This document shows, in pieces, positions 55,090-64,000 of a stretch of 64,000 nucleotides of DNA. Both the position numbers and the translations under genes were made by a program. The DNA is from Chryseobacterium sp. R2A-55 (GTDB lineage: Bacteria; Bacteroidota; Bacteroidia; Flavobacteriales; Weeksellaceae), in contig NZ_JACBFP010000005.1 of NCBI RefSeq assembly GCF_021401085.1, positions 1 to 64,000 of the forward strand, read 5' to 3'. Numbering within the stretch: the stretch's first letter is position 1; the number at the start of each line of letters is the position of its first letter. The notes beneath the pieces are model-generated. The model saw only the letters and a program-made list of their open reading frames with translations. It searched no databases and was not told the origin of the DNA.

Positions 55090-56364
55090 CTAAATTTCCT
55101 TAAAGGATAAATTCTGTTCCGCTAAAAGTTTCTCCGCCTGCTCTCTGTAAGCGCCGGAAACCAATTTTTCGTGGATGCTTTCAAAGGCGGCCAGGGTTTC
55201 GTCTATTTCTGAATCGGTGTGGGAAGCCGTAGGGATCAAACGCAATAAAATCATGCCTTTGGGAATCACCGGATAGACCACCACTGAGGTGAATATTCCG
55301 TAATTCTCTCTCAAATCTCTGGAAAGCAGGGTTGCTTCCACCGGTGTTCCTTCCATGAAGACTGGGGTGACACAGGTGTTGGTATTTCCCAGATTGAATC
55401 CTCTTTCCCGCAAACCGTTCTGCAGTTTATGGACGTTGTACCAAAGTTTTTCCTTGATTTCCGGTCTTGAACGGAGGAGTTCCAATCTCTTCAGACCACC
55501 GATTACCATAGGCATCGTCAATGATTTTGCAAAAACCTGCGAACGTAAATTATATTTTAAAATTCTAATGATATTTTTGTCACCTGCGATGAAAGCTCCA
55601 AATCCTGCCATCGATTTCGCAAAAGTGGAAAAGTAAATATCGATTTGGTCTTGACACCCTTGTTCTTCACCTGCTCCTGCTCCTGTTTTTCCTAAGGTTC
55701 CGAATCCATGGGCATCATCAACCAAGAGTCTGAAACGGAATTTATCTTTTAATGCACAGATTTCTTTCAGTTTTCCCTGTTCACCGCGCATCCCGAAAAC
55801 TCCTTCAGTAACCACCAGAATTCCGCCGCCTTGTTCCTCTGCAACCTTGGTCGCTCTTTCCAGGTTTTTTTCCAGACTTTCTACATCATTATGTCTGAAC
55901 ATGAAGCTTTTCCCCATATGGAGCCGAACTCCGTCCACAATACAAGCATGGGCATCTGAATCGTACACAATTACATCATGTCTGGAAACCAGCGCATCTA
56001 TGGTGGAAACCATTCCCTGATAACCAAAGTTCAGCAGATAAGCAGCCTCTTTTCCCACGAATTCCGCAAGTTCTTTTTCTAATTGTTGATGTTGCTCAGT
56101 TTCGCCCGACATGGCTCTTGCTCCCATTGGATAAAACATTCCATATTCTGCGGCAGCGTCTGCGTCGGCCTTTAAAACTTCGGGGTGGTTACAGAGTCCA
56201 AGATAATCATTGGCACTCCAAAAAATCACCTCTTTTCCATGGAACTTCATTCTGGGTCCAATCTTACCTTCCAGTTTTGGAAAAACAAAATAACCTTCAC
56301 CATAATCTGCAAACTGTCCCAATGGACCGGGGTTTTCTTTGAGCCGGTCAAAAATATCTATCAT
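55090..56364 (-). CDS. Alpha-oxoamine synthase, probable cysteate (or serine) fatty acyltransferase
   Basis: 424 residues, PLP fold type I of the 8-amino-7-oxononanoate/serine palmitoyltransferase family: WSANDYLGLCNHPEV, AYLLNFGYQGMVS, LLVDDAHGFGTLGKTG and the PLP lysine in IYFSTFAKSMAGFGAF. In flavobacteria a member of this family joins cysteate to an acyl chain to give capnine, the base of sulfonolipids; another makes sphingolipids from serine. A cysteine-synthase-like gene lies directly upstream on the same strand, which favours the sulfonolipid role. Substrate choice cannot be settled from sequence. Confidence 0.8.
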   Translation of the reverse strand: MIDIFDRLKENPGPLGQFADYGEGYFVFPKLEGKIGPRMKFHGKEVIFWSANDYLGLCNHPEVLKADADAAAEYGMFYPMGARAMSGETEQHQQLEKELAEFVGKEAAYLLNFGYQGMVSTIDALVSRHDVIVYDSDAHACIVDGVRLHMGKSFMFRHNDVESLEKNLERATKVAEEQGGGILVVTEGVFGMRGEQGKLKEICALKDKFRFRLLVDDAHGFGTLGKTGAGAGEEQGCQDQIDIYFSTFAKSMAGFGAFIAGDKNIIRILKYNLRSQVFAKSLTMPMVIGGLKRLELLRSRPEIKEKLWYNVHKLQNGLRERGFNLGNTNTCVTPVFMEGTPVEATLLSRDLRENYGIFTSVVVYPVIPKGMILLRLIPTASHTDSEIDETLAAFESIHEKLVSGAYREQAEKLLAEQNLSFKEI

Positions 56365-56398
56365 TATAATAAGTAATTTTAGTTTTAAAAGTAATCAA

Positions 56399-56406
56399 CA
56401 AAGTTA
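56399..56406 (-). promoter_or_regulatory. -7 box of the alpha-oxoamine synthase gene
   Basis: TAACTTTG on the minus strand, a perfect match, 35 bases before the ATG. Together with the terminator just upstream it shows separate transcription from the neighbouring PLP gene. Confidence 0.5.
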
Positions 56407-56427
56407 ACGAAATCTGAAATCAAATAA

Positions 56428-56455
56428 AAACCTTTTGCGTTTAAACAAAAGGTTT
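56428..56455 (-). terminator. Terminator of the cysteine-synthase-like gene
   Basis: AAACCTTTTG, 8-base loop, CAAAAGGTTT, followed on the minus strand by more Ts; about 20 bases after the stop. Confidence 0.75.
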
Positions 56456-56475
56456 CAAGTTAGGATCTTATTTTG

Positions 56476-57513
56476 TTATTTCACGAATTCTGTTTTGAAA
56501 ACTTCTTCGTAATTGTGTACACAATTGTTTAGGAAACCTTGTTCTGCCATCCATTTATCACTATAAACTTTGGTGATGTACCTGGAACCGTGGTCCGGGA
56601 AAATGGCAACCACCACGTCTTCATTGGAAAGTTCGTGTGCATTGGCATATTGAACCAATCCCTGAACTACAGCTCCGGTGGTATAACCTCCCATTATTGC
56701 CTCTTTCAGAGCGATTTCCCTAGTTCGGTATGCGGACATTTCGTCATTAACTCTTACGAATTCATCCACGAGGTCAAAATGGAGTGCTGAAGGAATCAGG
56801 TTTTTTCCCATTCCCTCGATTTGATACGGGTGGATTTCATCTTTGTTGATTTCTCCGGTATCGTGAAACCCTTTGAGAATAGATCCAGAGGCATCCACTC
56901 CGATAATCTTGATATTGGGATTTTTTTCCTTTAAATATTTTGCAGAGCCAGAAAGCGTCCCTCCAGTTCCCGTGCAGGCAATCAGGTGGGTGATTTTTCC
57001 CTCGGTCTGTTCCCAGATTTCCGGACCTGTAGTTCTGTAATGTGCATCCACATTCAGTTCGTTGAAATATTGATTGATATAGATCGATCCCGGAGTTTCC
57101 TCGTGAATTCTCTTTGCAACCTCGTAGTAAGATCGGGGATCATCTGCAGGGACATTTGCGGGACAAATGTAAACGGTAGCTCCAAGTGCTTTTAAATAGG
57201 CAATTTTTTCCGCTTTTGTTTTGTCGCTTACCGCCAAAATACATTGGTATCCTTTGATGATACAGACCATCGCAAGTGAGAAACCGGTGTTTCCTGAAGT
57301 GGTTTCAACCACCGTGGATCCGGGTTTTAATAAGCCCTTTTCTTCGGCAGCTTCGATGATGTGTATTGCGATTCTGTCTTTGGTGGAATGTCCTGGATTA
57401 TAGGATTCTAATTTGGCATAAACAGTTGCCGGAATATCCTTGGTCACCGTATTCAGTTTGACCATTGGAGTATTGCCGATTAAGCCTAGAATGTTTTCGT
57501 AAACATTAGTCAT
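56476..57513 (-). CDS. Cysteine-synthase-like PLP enzyme, possible cysteate synthase
   Basis: 345 residues, PLP fold type II. It has GLIGNTPMVKLN, the PLP lysine in NPGHSTKDRIA (ordinary cysteine synthases read GGSVKDR), the substrate loop ETTSGNTGFSLAM and the phosphate loop CTGTGGTLSG. No C-terminal CBS domain is present. The altered motif around the lysine and the position next to an acyltransferase of the capnine type suggest a specialised role such as making L-cysteate. A plain cysteine or cystathionine synthase remains possible. Confidence 0.75.
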   Translation of the reverse strand: MTNVYENILGLIGNTPMVKLNTVTKDIPATVYAKLESYNPGHSTKDRIAIHIIEAAEEKGLLKPGSTVVETTSGNTGFSLAMVCIIKGYQCILAVSDKTKAEKIAYLKALGATVYICPANVPADDPRSYYEVAKRIHEETPGSIYINQYFNELNVDAHYRTTGPEIWEQTEGKITHLIACTGTGGTLSGSAKYLKEKNPNIKIIGVDASGSILKGFHDTGEINKDEIHPYQIEGMGKNLIPSALHFDLVDEFVRVNDEMSAYRTREIALKEAIMGGYTTGAVVQGLVQYANAHELSNEDVVVAIFPDHGSRYITKVYSDKWMAEQGFLNNCVHNYEEVFKTEFVK

Positions 57514-57544
57514 TTTTCGTCATTTTTCTCAATAAATCCATTTG

Positions 57545-57575
57545 CAAAAATACTAAAAAAATAGTAACTCAACAA
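57545..57575 (-). promoter_or_regulatory. Promoter of the cysteine-synthase-like gene
   Basis: On the minus strand TTGTTG (57575-57570), then TATTTTTG (57552-57545), a perfect -7 box with 17-20 bases spacing, 31 bases before the ATG. Confidence 0.55.
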
Positions 57576-57733
57576 TAGAATATAGCATTTGCTATCCTAA
57601 ACATAGTAATGAGACCATATTGGGCAGCAACATTCGGATTGGTAAGGCAAAAATCACGCCACAACTTAATTTTTTGTTAAAATCTGAATAGAATAAACGA
57701 AAAACCTTATTTTCGCAAGATTGAAAACTATTT

Positions 57734-60700
57734 ATGAAGAACTGGACCTTTAAAAAGTGGAACACCGTCTTGGGATGGGTAATGTTTGTGATTGCCTTTT
57801 TCACCTATCTTTCAACCATTGAACCCAATTTCAGTTTTTGGGATTGCGGCGAATATATTTCCTCTGCGGTAAAACTTGAGGTGACCCATGCTCCCGGAGC
57901 AGCACTTTTTCAATTGGTAGGCGCTGTTGCTGCAATGTTTGCATTCGGAAACGGAGCACATTATTCGGTAGTGATTAACGCAATGTCTGCTCTTTTCAGT
58001 GCATTTACCATATTGTTTTTATTTTGGACCATCACCCATTTGGTGAGAAGGCTTTTCAATAAGGATTTTGAAGAGATTTCCAGGAGTCAGGAGATTGCAG
58101 TTTTATTTGCAGGAACTGTTGGTGCACTTTGTTTCACATTTTCTGATACCTTTTGGTTTTCTGCGGTGGAAGGTGAAGTTTATGCGATGGCTTCCATGTT
58201 TATCGCACTTTTGGTTTGGCTCATTACCAAATGGGAAAATGAATATCATGATTCTGACAATGAAAGATGGCTGATCTTGATTTTTTTCATCACCGGTTTA
58301 TCAGTAGGAGTCCACATGATGTGTATGCTTGCGATTCCGGCGGTTTGTTTAATGTATTATGCCCGAAATTATACGTTCACCTGGAAGAGTTTTCTGTGGG
58401 CCAACCTGATTACCTTGGTGATCCTGAGTATTGTATTTAAAGGGATTTTCCCTTTGATCATGACTCTTTTCGGAAAAGTGGAAATTTTTGCGGTAAACGG
58501 AATAGGACTTCCGTTCCACTCCGGAACAGTAATCGCGTTTATCATTCTGATTGCAGTTTGCTATTTCGCCATTAATTTCGCCAGAAAGTCAGGTAAAGGA
58601 ATCTATCAAACTGCAGTTTTATCGGCAGTTTATATGATTATCGGCTTTTCATGCTGGATGGTGATTCCCATCAGAGCTACTGCAAATCCGCCGATGAACC
58701 TTAATAATCCGGATAATGCCATCGGAATGTTGGATTATTACAACCGCGAACAGTACGGTGACTGGCCAACTTCTTACGGACAAAATTATACCGCTTATCT
58801 TGATGCCAACGGAATTCAGAAAAATGAAGACGGAAGTTTCAAAACTCAAAAAACAGGTGACGTTTACGAAAAAGATGAAAGCACGGGAACTTACCGGAAA
58901 GTAGGGGAGCGTTTCAATTATGTGTTCAGCAAAGATCATGTGAGTTTATTCCCCAGAATGTTCAGCGAAGACAAAGATGTGATGCAAAACTATATTTCCA
59001 TGTACGGCGCTCCGGATTTTTCTTTTAATTATTCCAATGAGGACATCGCCGACAATCCCGAAGCAAAACAGTTGTTTGAGGAACTGCGGGGGAAATATGA
59101 AGACGGCACCATCAAAGCATCGGATTATTTAAAGGTGCGGCCATACAATTTGATCAACGTGCAAAAACCATCGCTCTCACAGAACTTAGACTATTTCTTT
59201 ACCTTTCAGAATGGCTATTATTTCGTCCGCTACCTGCTGTGGAATTTTGCCGGAAGGCAAAACGATCTTGAAGGGAATATGGAAAACACCAAAGGAAACT
59301 GGATTTCAGGATTTCCTTTCATCGACAATGCAATGTATGGTGACCAAAGCAAAATGCCGGCGAAATATAAGAACGAATCCACGGTAGCCTTTTTCCTTTT
59401 ACCGTTAATTTTGGGATTGATTGGGTTTTTCTTCCAGCTCAACAGAGATTTTGGGCGATTCTACGCTATTCTATCACTTTTTGTCATTACCAGTGTTGGA
59501 ATCATTTTTTACACCGGGGTGAAACCATTTGAAGTGAGGGAAAGAGATTACGCCATGGTTGGTTCTTTCTATGCTTTTGCAATCTGGATCGGACTTGGAG
59601 CAGCTGCGATTCTTTGGTTTATCCAGGAAAAGGTGAAATCCAAACCGGTGAATTTGCTTGCAGGAATCGCACTTTGCGGAATTCCTCTGATGATGGGTTT
59701 CCAAAATTATAATGTTCACGATCGAAGCAACCGGTATGCAGCTTATGATTATGCCTATTCCACTTTGAAATCACTACCGAAAAACGACATTCTATTTGTT
59801 TATGGTGATAATGACACCTATCCAATCTGGGGAATACAGGAAACTTCCGGATTGAGAGACGATGTGAAAGTAGTTAATTTTACCTTGCTTTCCACGCCCT
59901 GGAATATCGATCAGGTGAAAAGAAGAACTTATAATTCCATGCCGGTTCCTTCCGTTTTTGAACACGCGGATTATCGTGATGGTACTAATGACCAGTTGTA
60001 CATTATGGATCAGAAGGACTGGGAAAATGTTTTTGCCAACCTGAAAGATGCCGCTCAACCCGACGCGGAATTTGCGGAATTCAAGAAATATTTAACCCAA
60101 GATTCAATGACTTTGAAAGAAGCCGTGCACTTTATCAAGCATAAATCCCCGGGAAAAGATGCGATTCTAAAAATGCTTTATGGCGAAGACAAATTTGAGA
60201 AATTCAACTTTTTGCCGGTTTCGAAATTCATATTGCCGGTTAATAAACAAAATGCTCTGAAATCGGGAACCATTGAAGCGAAAGACCTTTCAAAAACAGT
60301 TGATCACATTACCATTTCCTATAAAGCCCGAAGTATGTTCAAGAATAATTTGCTGCTGATGGATATTTTGGCCAATTTCGATTGGAAGAGACCGATCAAC
60401 TTTTCAAGTGGAGGAATTTATGACCCGGAAAATATTTTCTTTTTGGGCGAGTATCTGCAATTTGACGGATTCAGTTATCGCCTGGTTCCCATTCATACTC
60501 CGGAAAGGGAAGATGGTGAGATGGGAAGAGTTGACGCTAATTCGCTCTATCAAACCGTGAAGAATTACCGTTGGGGAAATTTCAAAGACTTGAAGGTGCA
60601 TTTCGACGAAACCTGTACCCAGAATATTGTAAGTTACCGAAGCTCAGCAAGCAGAGCCGCAGAAGCGCTCGCACTTTCCGGACAAAAAGCTAAAGCAACT

Positions 60701-61219
60701 GAGCTTTTGGATTTGGTTTCCAAAGAGATCCCGGTTTCAAAATACAATGATCCTCGATCTTTGAGTTCAATTGTTTATGGCTACATCGTATCCGGACAGG
60801 AGCAAAAAGGTTTGCAACTTGCGGAACAGCTGAAAAAGGACATCTTCGCCGAATATGATTATTACACTGGTCTCACCAATAAGCAGCAGAATTTCGTTGG
60901 TCGTGCGATGCGCACAAAACCTGTTGAATATTCTTTGGTAGTCGCTGCGGTGACCGATGCTTACCAGAAAATCGGTCAAAAGGAAAAAGGATATGATTAT
61001 CTGGTTAAATCACTCGCAGTGATCGACAAACGTTTTGATCATTTCATAAAGGATCTGCAAACCATGGGTAAAGAAAAAGCCTATAAAAATGCAGATAAGG
61101 TTCAGCTGATCAGTCCGTTCTACACCTATCTTTTTGATGTGATGGAGCCTTATGATTCCACTTATGCCAAAGAAAAACAAGCTCAGATGACGGATGCGAT
61201 GATGAAGGCCACGCAGTAG
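57734..61219 (+). CDS. DUF2723 membrane protein, probable GT-C glycosyltransferase
   Basis: 1161 residues. The N-terminal half has about a dozen membrane segments with the DUF2723 opening (STIEPNFSFWDCGEYISSAV, KLEVTHAPGAALFQLV); the acidic residues of FWDCGE fit the metal/donor site of GT-C enzymes such as human TMEM260, an O-mannosyltransferase. The soluble C-terminal half is helical and TPR-like. In Bacteroidota such proteins are thought to glycosylate exported proteins. It is a single gene; the DUF1697 gene follows. Confidence 0.88.
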   Translation: MKNWTFKKWNTVLGWVMFVIAFFTYLSTIEPNFSFWDCGEYISSAVKLEVTHAPGAALFQLVGAVAAMFAFGNGAHYSVVINAMSALFSAFTILFLFWTITHLVRRLFNKDFEEISRSQEIAVLFAGTVGALCFTFSDTFWFSAVEGEVYAMASMFIALLVWLITKWENEYHDSDNERWLILIFFITGLSVGVHMMCMLAIPAVCLMYYARNYTFTWKSFLWANLITLVILSIVFKGIFPLIMTLFGKVEIFAVNGIGLPFHSGTVIAFIILIAVCYFAINFARKSGKGIYQTAVLSAVYMIIGFSCWMVIPIRATANPPMNLNNPDNAIGMLDYYNREQYGDWPTSYGQNYTAYLDANGIQKNEDGSFKTQKTGDVYEKDESTGTYRKVGERFNYVFSKDHVSLFPRMFSEDKDVMQNYISMYGAPDFSFNYSNEDIADNPEAKQLFEELRGKYEDGTIKASDYLKVRPYNLINVQKPSLSQNLDYFFTFQNGYYFVRYLLWNFAGRQNDLEGNMENTKGNWISGFPFIDNAMYGDQSKMPAKYKNESTVAFFLLPLILGLIGFFFQLNRDFGRFYAILSLFVITSVGIIFYTGVKPFEVRERDYAMVGSFYAFAIWIGLGAAAILWFIQEKVKSKPVNLLAGIALCGIPLMMGFQNYNVHDRSNRYAAYDYAYSTLKSLPKNDILFVYGDNDTYPIWGIQETSGLRDDVKVVNFTLLSTPWNIDQVKRRTYNSMPVPSVFEHADYRDGTNDQLYIMDQKDWENVFANLKDAAQPDAEFAEFKKYLTQDSMTLKEAVHFIKHKSPGKDAILKMLYGEDKFEKFNFLPVSKFILPVNKQNALKSGTIEAKDLSKTVDHITISYKARSMFKNNLLLMDILANFDWKRPINFSSGGIYDPENIFFLGEYLQFDGFSYRLVPIHTPEREDGEMGRVDANSLYQTVKNYRWGNFKDLKVHFDETCTQNIVSYRSSASRAAEALALSGQKAKATELLDLVSKEIPVSKYNDPRSLSSIVYGYIVSGQEQKGLQLAEQLKKDIFAEYDYYTGLTNKQQNFVGRAMRTKPVEYSLVVAAVTDAYQKIGQKEKGYDYLVKSLAVIDKRFDHFIKDLQTMGKEKAYKNADKVQLISPFYTYLFDVMEPYDSTYAKEKQAQMTDAMMKATQ

Positions 61220-61265
61220 TTTTTATGTACTATAATTGATTTTTCACCGCCTATTCTAAGCAAAT

Positions 61266-61796
61266 ATGACAAATCGTTTTTGTGCCTTTCTTCGCGGAGT
61301 CAATGTGAACGGCACTTCTATGAAAATGGCGGAAGTCTGCAAAGTTTTTTCAGATGCAGGAATGGAAAAGGTGACTTCTGTATTAGCGAGTGGAAACCTT
61401 CTTTTTTCTTCGCACAGGAATTCAGAGGAGCTGAAAGGAATTCTTGAAAAAGTGATGTCGGAGCAATTTGGATATGACGCTTTTCTTTTCATTAAAACCA
61501 AAAGGGAAATAGAAGAAATCTTTAGCCAAAATCCTTTCGAATCCTCGCCGGAACATCACATTTATGTTTTTCTGGGCCTTGAAAATATTGAAAACGTTTT
61601 ATTGGCAGAATTCCAGAAATCGGATTCCTCCCAAAACGAGCAAGGAAAAATCGTGGGCAACACTTTCTATTGGAAAGTCGCAAAAGGAAATACACTCGAT
61701 TCCAATTTTGGAAAAATTCTGGGCAAGAAATCATTGAAGAGCCAAATGACTTCGCGCAATATCAATACTTTTGAAAAGATCTTGAAAAAGATTTGA
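61266..61796 (+). CDS. DUF1697 family protein
   Basis: 176 residues opening FCAFLRGVNVNGTSMKMAEV, the DUF1697 signature (LRGiNVgG...kM.dL), with the later SRNINTFEKIL at the C-terminus. Its function is unknown. It lies 46 bases after the DUF2723 gene and 50 before kdsA, which has its own promoter inside the end of this gene. Confidence 0.88.
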   Translation: MTNRFCAFLRGVNVNGTSMKMAEVCKVFSDAGMEKVTSVLASGNLLFSSHRNSEELKGILEKVMSEQFGYDAFLFIKTKREIEEIFSQNPFESSPEHHIYVFLGLENIENVLLAEFQKSDSSQNEQGKIVGNTFYWKVAKGNTLDSNFGKILGKKSLKSQMTSRNINTFEKILKKI

Positions 61797-61811
61797 AAAT
61801 CATTATTTTTG
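61781..61811 (+). promoter_or_regulatory. Promoter of kdsA
   Basis: CTTG (61781-61784), 19 bases, TATTTTTG (61804-61811), a perfect -7 box, 35 bases before the ATG; it starts inside the end of the DUF1697 gene. Confidence 0.55.
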
Positions 61812-61846
61812 CATATCAATCCCGAAACCTGTAATTCAGAAATCTT

Positions 61847-62656
61847 ATGATCCAATACCTCGAAAACATCCACCACAAAAATTCTAAAAACTTTTTTCTG
61901 ATTGCCGGTCCATGCATCATCGAAGGCGAAGATATGGCATTGAAAATTGCCGAGAAAGTGGTTGAAATCACCAATAAATATGAAATCCCCTATATCTTCA
62001 AAGGAAGTTTCAAGAAAGCGAACAGAAGCCGGGTGGATTCCTTCACCACGATTGGCGAGGAAAAATCATTGGAGATCCTGAAAAAAGTTGGAGAAACCTT
62101 TAATATTCCAACCACCACAGATATCCACGAAAACGAACATGCCGCACTCGCCGCACAATATGTGGATGTGTTGCAGATTCCGGCATTTCTGGTAAGACAA
62201 ACCGATTTGTTGGTTGCCGCTGCCAAAACCGGAAAATGCGTTACCTTGAAAAAAGGTCAGTTTCTGTCACCTGAATCCATGAAGTTCGCCGTAGAAAAGG
62301 TGAAAGATTCGGGGAATGAAAAGACCGCCATCATCGAGAGGGGGAACTCTTTCGGTTACACGGATTTGGTGGTGGATTTCCGTGGGATTCCCACCATGCA
62401 GCAGTTTGCGCCCGTTATTTTGGATGTGACGCACTCTTTGCAGCAGCCGAACCAAAATTCGGGAGTTACAGGAGGAAGACCGGAACTCATTGAAACCATT
62501 GCCAAAGCAGGAATCGCAGTGGGTGCAGACGGACTTTTCATCGAGACGCATCCCGATCCAAGTGTGGCTTTATCTGATGGTGCGAACATGCTGAAGCTGG
62601 ACAGACTGGAAGATTTGCTGCAAAAATTATGCAGGGTCAGAGAAGCGATTCTGTAA
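61847..62656 (+). CDS. kdsA: 3-deoxy-8-phosphooctulonate synthase
   Basis: 269 residues. Family blocks present: FLIAGPCIIEGEDMALKIAE, IFKGSFKKANRSRVDSF, LKKGQFLSPESM, IERGNSFGYTDLVVDFRG and GLFIETHPDPSVALSDGANM. It condenses phosphoenolpyruvate with arabinose-5-phosphate in Kdo synthesis for lipopolysaccharide. The active-site residues appear complete. Confidence 0.95.
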   Translation: MIQYLENIHHKNSKNFFLIAGPCIIEGEDMALKIAEKVVEITNKYEIPYIFKGSFKKANRSRVDSFTTIGEEKSLEILKKVGETFNIPTTTDIHENEHAALAAQYVDVLQIPAFLVRQTDLLVAAAKTGKCVTLKKGQFLSPESMKFAVEKVKDSGNEKTAIIERGNSFGYTDLVVDFRGIPTMQQFAPVILDVTHSLQQPNQNSGVTGGRPELIETIAKAGIAVGADGLFIETHPDPSVALSDGANMLKLDRLEDLLQKLCRVREAIL

Positions 62657-62690
62657 TTTTTTGTTATCTTTAAATCCTAAATTTTCCGCA

Positions 62691-64000
62691 TTGAAAAACT
62701 ACGCTTTATTATTTGTGTTGCTTCCTTTTTTTGCCGTTGCGCAAATCAACCTGAAAGTTCTGGATGAAAACGGAGTTCCGGTATCCGAAGCACAGGTTTC
62801 CTACAATAACCAAAATTTCACCACCGACAGCAATGGTTTTCTGAAAATACCAATTGCCGCTACTGAACAGCAGTTAACGGTAGAAAAAGAGTCTTTCAGG
62901 GGGTTTTCCAAGACGATCAAACCCAACCCGAAATACCAAACCATCAATGTTTTGTTTGTGAAATCAGAAAGAGAATCTGTCATTGAAGAAGTGGTTTTTC
63001 AAAAGAAGGGAAAACCCAAAGTGACGGATTTGACCTCCATTGAGATTTCGACCAAAGAAGCGCAGCAGGTCGCATCGCTTTCCGGTGGTGTGGAAGGACT
63101 TTTGAAGACTTTGCCTTCGGTGAATTCCAATACGGAGCTTTCATCGCAATACATGGTAAGAGGCGGAAACTACGATGAAAACCTGATTTACATAAACGAC
63201 ATTGAAATTTATCGCCCGTTCCTGATTAGGAATTCTTTGCAGGAAGGAATGAGCATCATCAATCCGGATATGGTGCAAGCCATCAGTTTTTCTGCCGGAG
63301 GTTTTGAAGCGAAATATGGCGACAAAATGTCTTCGTCTTTAAATATTTATTACAGACAGCCCACCAAATTTGAATTGTCGGGTGAGGCGAGTTTGATCGG
63401 CGGAAGACTTTCCACTGGTTTTGCATCCAAAGACAAAAAACTTACTGCACTGTTTTCAGGGCGATACAGAAACACCAATCTTGTGCTAAAGACTCTGAAT
63501 GAAGATAGCGATTTTAATCCGCAATATGTTGATTTTCAGTCTTACCTGAATTATAAAATCAGTGAAAAATGGGATGTTTCTTTCATCGGATACTTTAGCA
63601 AAAACGACTACCAAATGGTCCCAAAAGTGAAGGAAGTGGAATTTGGGTCGATTTTAATGCCGATGAAACTGAACGTGTATTACAGCGGTCAAGAGGACGA
63701 TCAGTACAAAAACATGATGGGAACCGCTTCTGTGAATTTCAAGCCGAATAAAAAGTGGCATTTTACCCTTGATAATTTTGCCTACCAAAATCGCGAAAGA
63801 GAATATTACTCGGTCGCTTCCGGTTATATGTTGCAGTCTTTCGATCCGATTACCCAGGAACCGACGGTTTCCTATGATATTGGCGGACAAATTGACCATG
63901 CGCGAAACGATTTATTGGTGAAGACTTATGGAACCCAGTTCAAGACCCGTTTTTCACCAGACGTCAATACCAATTATGAGATCGGATTCAAATTCGAAAA
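62691..64000 (+). CDS. TonB-dependent receptor with N-terminal regulatory-like domain (partial)
   Basis: At least 436 residues; the gene runs off the window. It begins with a TTG (62691) giving MKNYALLFVLLPFFAVAQ, a good signal peptide; no ATG exists in frame nearby, and a -7-like TATCTTTA (62665-62672) lies 18 bases upstream. A carboxypeptidase-like beta domain (about 20-100) precedes the plug (EEVVFQKKGKPKV, LLKTLPSVNSNTELSSQYMV, RGGNYDENLIYINDIEIYRP) and the first barrel strands. It is an outer-membrane importer; the substrate is unknown. Confidence 0.9.
   Translation, partial: MKNYALLFVLLPFFAVAQINLKVLDENGVPVSEAQVSYNNQNFTTDSNGFLKIPIAATEQQLTVEKESFRGFSKTIKPNPKYQTINVLFVKSERESVIEEVVFQKKGKPKVTDLTSIEISTKEAQQVASLSGGVEGLLKTLPSVNSNTELSSQYMVRGGNYDENLIYINDIEIYRPFLIRNSLQEGMSIINPDMVQAISFSAGGFEAKYGDKMSSSLNIYYRQPTKFELSGEASLIGGRLSTGFASKDKKLTALFSGRYRNTNLVLKTLNEDSDFNPQYVDFQSYLNYKISEKWDVSFIGYFSKNDYQMVPKVKEVEFGSILMPMKLNVYYSGQEDDQYKNMMGTASVNFKPNKKWHFTLDNFAYQNREREYYSVASGYMLQSFDPITQEPTVSYDIGGQIDHARNDLLVKTYGTQFKTRFSPDVNTNYEIGFKFE

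Overview
The window comes from a flavobacterium-like member of the Bacteroidota, most likely the Chryseobacterium/Kaistella/Riemerella group (Weeksellaceae). The evidence is a gliding-type lipoprotein (GldI-like), a type IX secretion C-terminal signal, DUF3857, DUF2723 and DUF4294 proteins, a separate atpD-atpC pair, a SusC/TonB-type receptor, and many promoters carrying the Bacteroidota -7 box TAnnTTTG, usually only 10-30 bases before an ATG. Genus is an inference.

Region 1 (1-14.1 kb) is an AT-rich accessory/defence island. It begins with the 3' end of an IS5-type transposase that abuts a gene lacking a start. Then come a Mrr-like nuclease fused to a STAND NTPase (minus strand), a divergent DUF4297(Cap4-like nuclease)-HerA pair, a hipB-hipA toxin-antitoxin pair, a complete IS982-family element, a WYL-domain regulator, and a four-gene minus-strand cluster: an AAA+ ATPase, two same-sized proteins that share a module with the ATPase N-terminus, and a tiny ORF. 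I do not recognise that cluster as a named system; it is the best candidate here for an undescribed protein system.

Region 2 (14.8-20.4 kb) is a damage-inducible mutagenesis cassette: an XRE/S24 (CI/LexA-like) regulator, a Y-family polymerase (dinB) and a DnaE2-like polymerase. REP-like palindromes flank dinB.

Region 3 (20.4-29.0 kb) is a type II-C CRISPR locus: tracrRNA on the minus strand, then a 460-base interval dense with structure, then cas9-cas1-cas2, a bidirectional terminator and an array of 29 full repeats plus one truncated repeat with 29 spacers. The tracrRNA strand and terminator show that crRNAs are read from the minus strand, toward cas2. The interval between tracrRNA and cas9 holds a tRNA-like sequence with a broken anticodon arm, several perfect hairpins, and a second partial repeat. 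The 10 bases next to that partial repeat recur beside the tracrRNA promoter, followed by a TAAA motif at PAM distance. This could be a natural regulatory guide and is the most interesting RNA-level observation. The far end of the array is fused to remains of a phage AntA/AntB antirepressor gene.

Region 4 (29.7-64 kb) is ordinary chromosome: tRNA-Leu, two peptidyl-prolyl isomerase lipoproteins, ilvE, mnmD, a Nudix enzyme, an S1/P1 nuclease, an M42 peptidase, rpe, a potassium channel, a Nif3 protein, a coiled-coil DUF164 protein without zinc ligands, a T9SS cargo protein, a DUF3857 transglutaminase-like protein, ribF, a decayed ORF6N gene, atpD-atpC, an SDR/GH63-like pair, a GreA/Rnk-like factor, a PLP enzyme pair likely to make sulfonolipids, a DUF2723 membrane glycosyltransferase, kdsA and the start of a TonB-dependent receptor.
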